Assembly (NCBI GenBank): GCA_021790295.1
Contig: JAJYIC010000136.1
Location: forward strand, 1-6,786
From: Pseudomonadota bacterium
Lineage (GTDB): Bacteria; Pseudomonadota; Alphaproteobacteria; ATCC43930; CGMCC-115725
Direction of reading: 5' to 3'
Length of the DNA stretch: 6,786 nucleotides
Part shown: positions 6,467 to 6,786 of the stretch, one piece after another
How the letters are laid out: each line of letters starts with the position of its first letter
Position numbering within the stretch: position 1 is the stretch's first letter
Position numbers and translations under genes: made by a program
The notes under the pieces: generated by a model
What the model was told of the DNA's origin: nothing
Databases searched by the model: none
What the model saw: the letters and a program-made list of their open reading frames with translations, nothing else

Positions 6467-6786
6467 ATGAAGGCCTCGATCGTGATCGCCACCAAAAACC
6501 GCAAAGAAAGCCTCAGAAAGGCGATGCTTTCTGCCTTCGAGCAGGACGTCCCGGTCGAGGTCATCATCGCCGATGACGGCTCGACCGATGGCACGGGCGA
6601 GATGGTCTCGCGCGAATTTCCCGAGGCGAGGCTTTGCCGGACCGAGGCCTCTTTCGGCTGCGTCGCACAGCGCAATCGCTGCGCGGTCCTCGCATCCGCC
6701 GATATCATCGTTTCGATCGATGACGACGCCGTCTTTTCTTCGCCCCGCGTCGTAAAAGAGACCCTCGCGGCCTTTACCCACCCTCG
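6467..6786 (+). CDS. Glycosyltransferase family 2 (GT-A), N-terminal part
   Basis: The gene runs off the right edge; 106 codons are visible. From the ATG at 6467 the protein reads MKASIVIATKNRKESLRKAM, the standard first strand and helix of GT2 enzymes. EVIIADDGSTDGT (residues 31-43) is the donor-binding Asp-Asp-Gly-Ser loop, CVAQRNRC (65-72) the usual Arg-Asn helix, and IIVSIDDDAVF (80-90) the metal-binding Asp cluster. GGAG at 6451-6454 is a rather distant ribosome site, 12 bases upstream; no better in-frame start is seen before it. The gene lies 70 bases after the SGNH gene in the same direction and probably belongs to the same operon. The Gln-Arg-Asn plus triple-Asp pattern resembles the other GT2 enzyme in this window (1761-2714). 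The specificity-determining C-terminal half is outside the window. Confidence 0.88.
   Translation, partial: MKASIVIATKNRKESLRKAMLSAFEQDVPVEVIIADDGSTDGTGEMVSREFPEARLCRTEASFGCVAQRNRCAVLASADIIVSIDDDAVFSSPRVVKETLAAFTHP

Noticed and set aside
5308..6708. Longest minus-strand open frame (466 codons), opposite the SGNH gene and the start of the last GT2 gene
   Set aside because: It is antisense to two genes with clear family motifs, and its own translation shows no domain signature.

Overview
The window is a GC-rich stretch of about 6.8 kb. It carries seven plus-strand genes, two of them cut by the window edges, and all point to assembly and decoration of a surface or secreted glycan. High GC, GC-biased third codon positions and GTG starts in GTGA overlaps suggest a proteobacterium. 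An alphaproteobacterium of the Hyphomicrobiales type is my best guess, but no marker gene is present and this is only an impression.

Layout. (1) 2-376: C-terminal end of a GT4-type glycosyltransferase, closed by a strong GC hairpin. (2) 541-1749: CgeB-like (GT-B) glycosyltransferase. (3) 1761-2714: GT2 (GT-A) glycosyltransferase, coupled to gene 2, with a terminator-like hairpin across its stop codon. (4) 2715-3102: 388 bases without a convincing gene, rich in short GC palindromes, probably the leader of the next operon. (5) 3103-4977: complete NodU/CmcH-family O-carbamoyltransferase. (6) 4985-5323: small membrane protein with a GKDPL motif, possibly related to the SxtJ family that accompanies carbamoyltransferases. 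(7) 5320-6396: SGNH/GDSL-type hydrolase or acyl-transfer protein, overlapping gene 6 by four bases. (8) 6467 to the right edge: start of a second GT2 glycosyltransferase.

Inferred joint role: the glycosyltransferases build a repeat unit or oligosaccharide. The carbamoyltransferase adds a carbamoyl group to a hydroxyl, and the SGNH protein adds or removes an ester group, probably with the small membrane protein as partner. Genes 5-7 have gaps of 7 and -4 bases and look like one decoration cassette. Nothing here identifies the glycan (O-antigen, capsule, exopolysaccharide or glycolipid). I saw no transposase, tRNA, rRNA or CRISPR array. The most unusual points are the carbamoyltransferase/small membrane protein/SGNH trio, an SGNH protein without its own export signal, and the palindrome-rich leader before the carbamoyltransferase.
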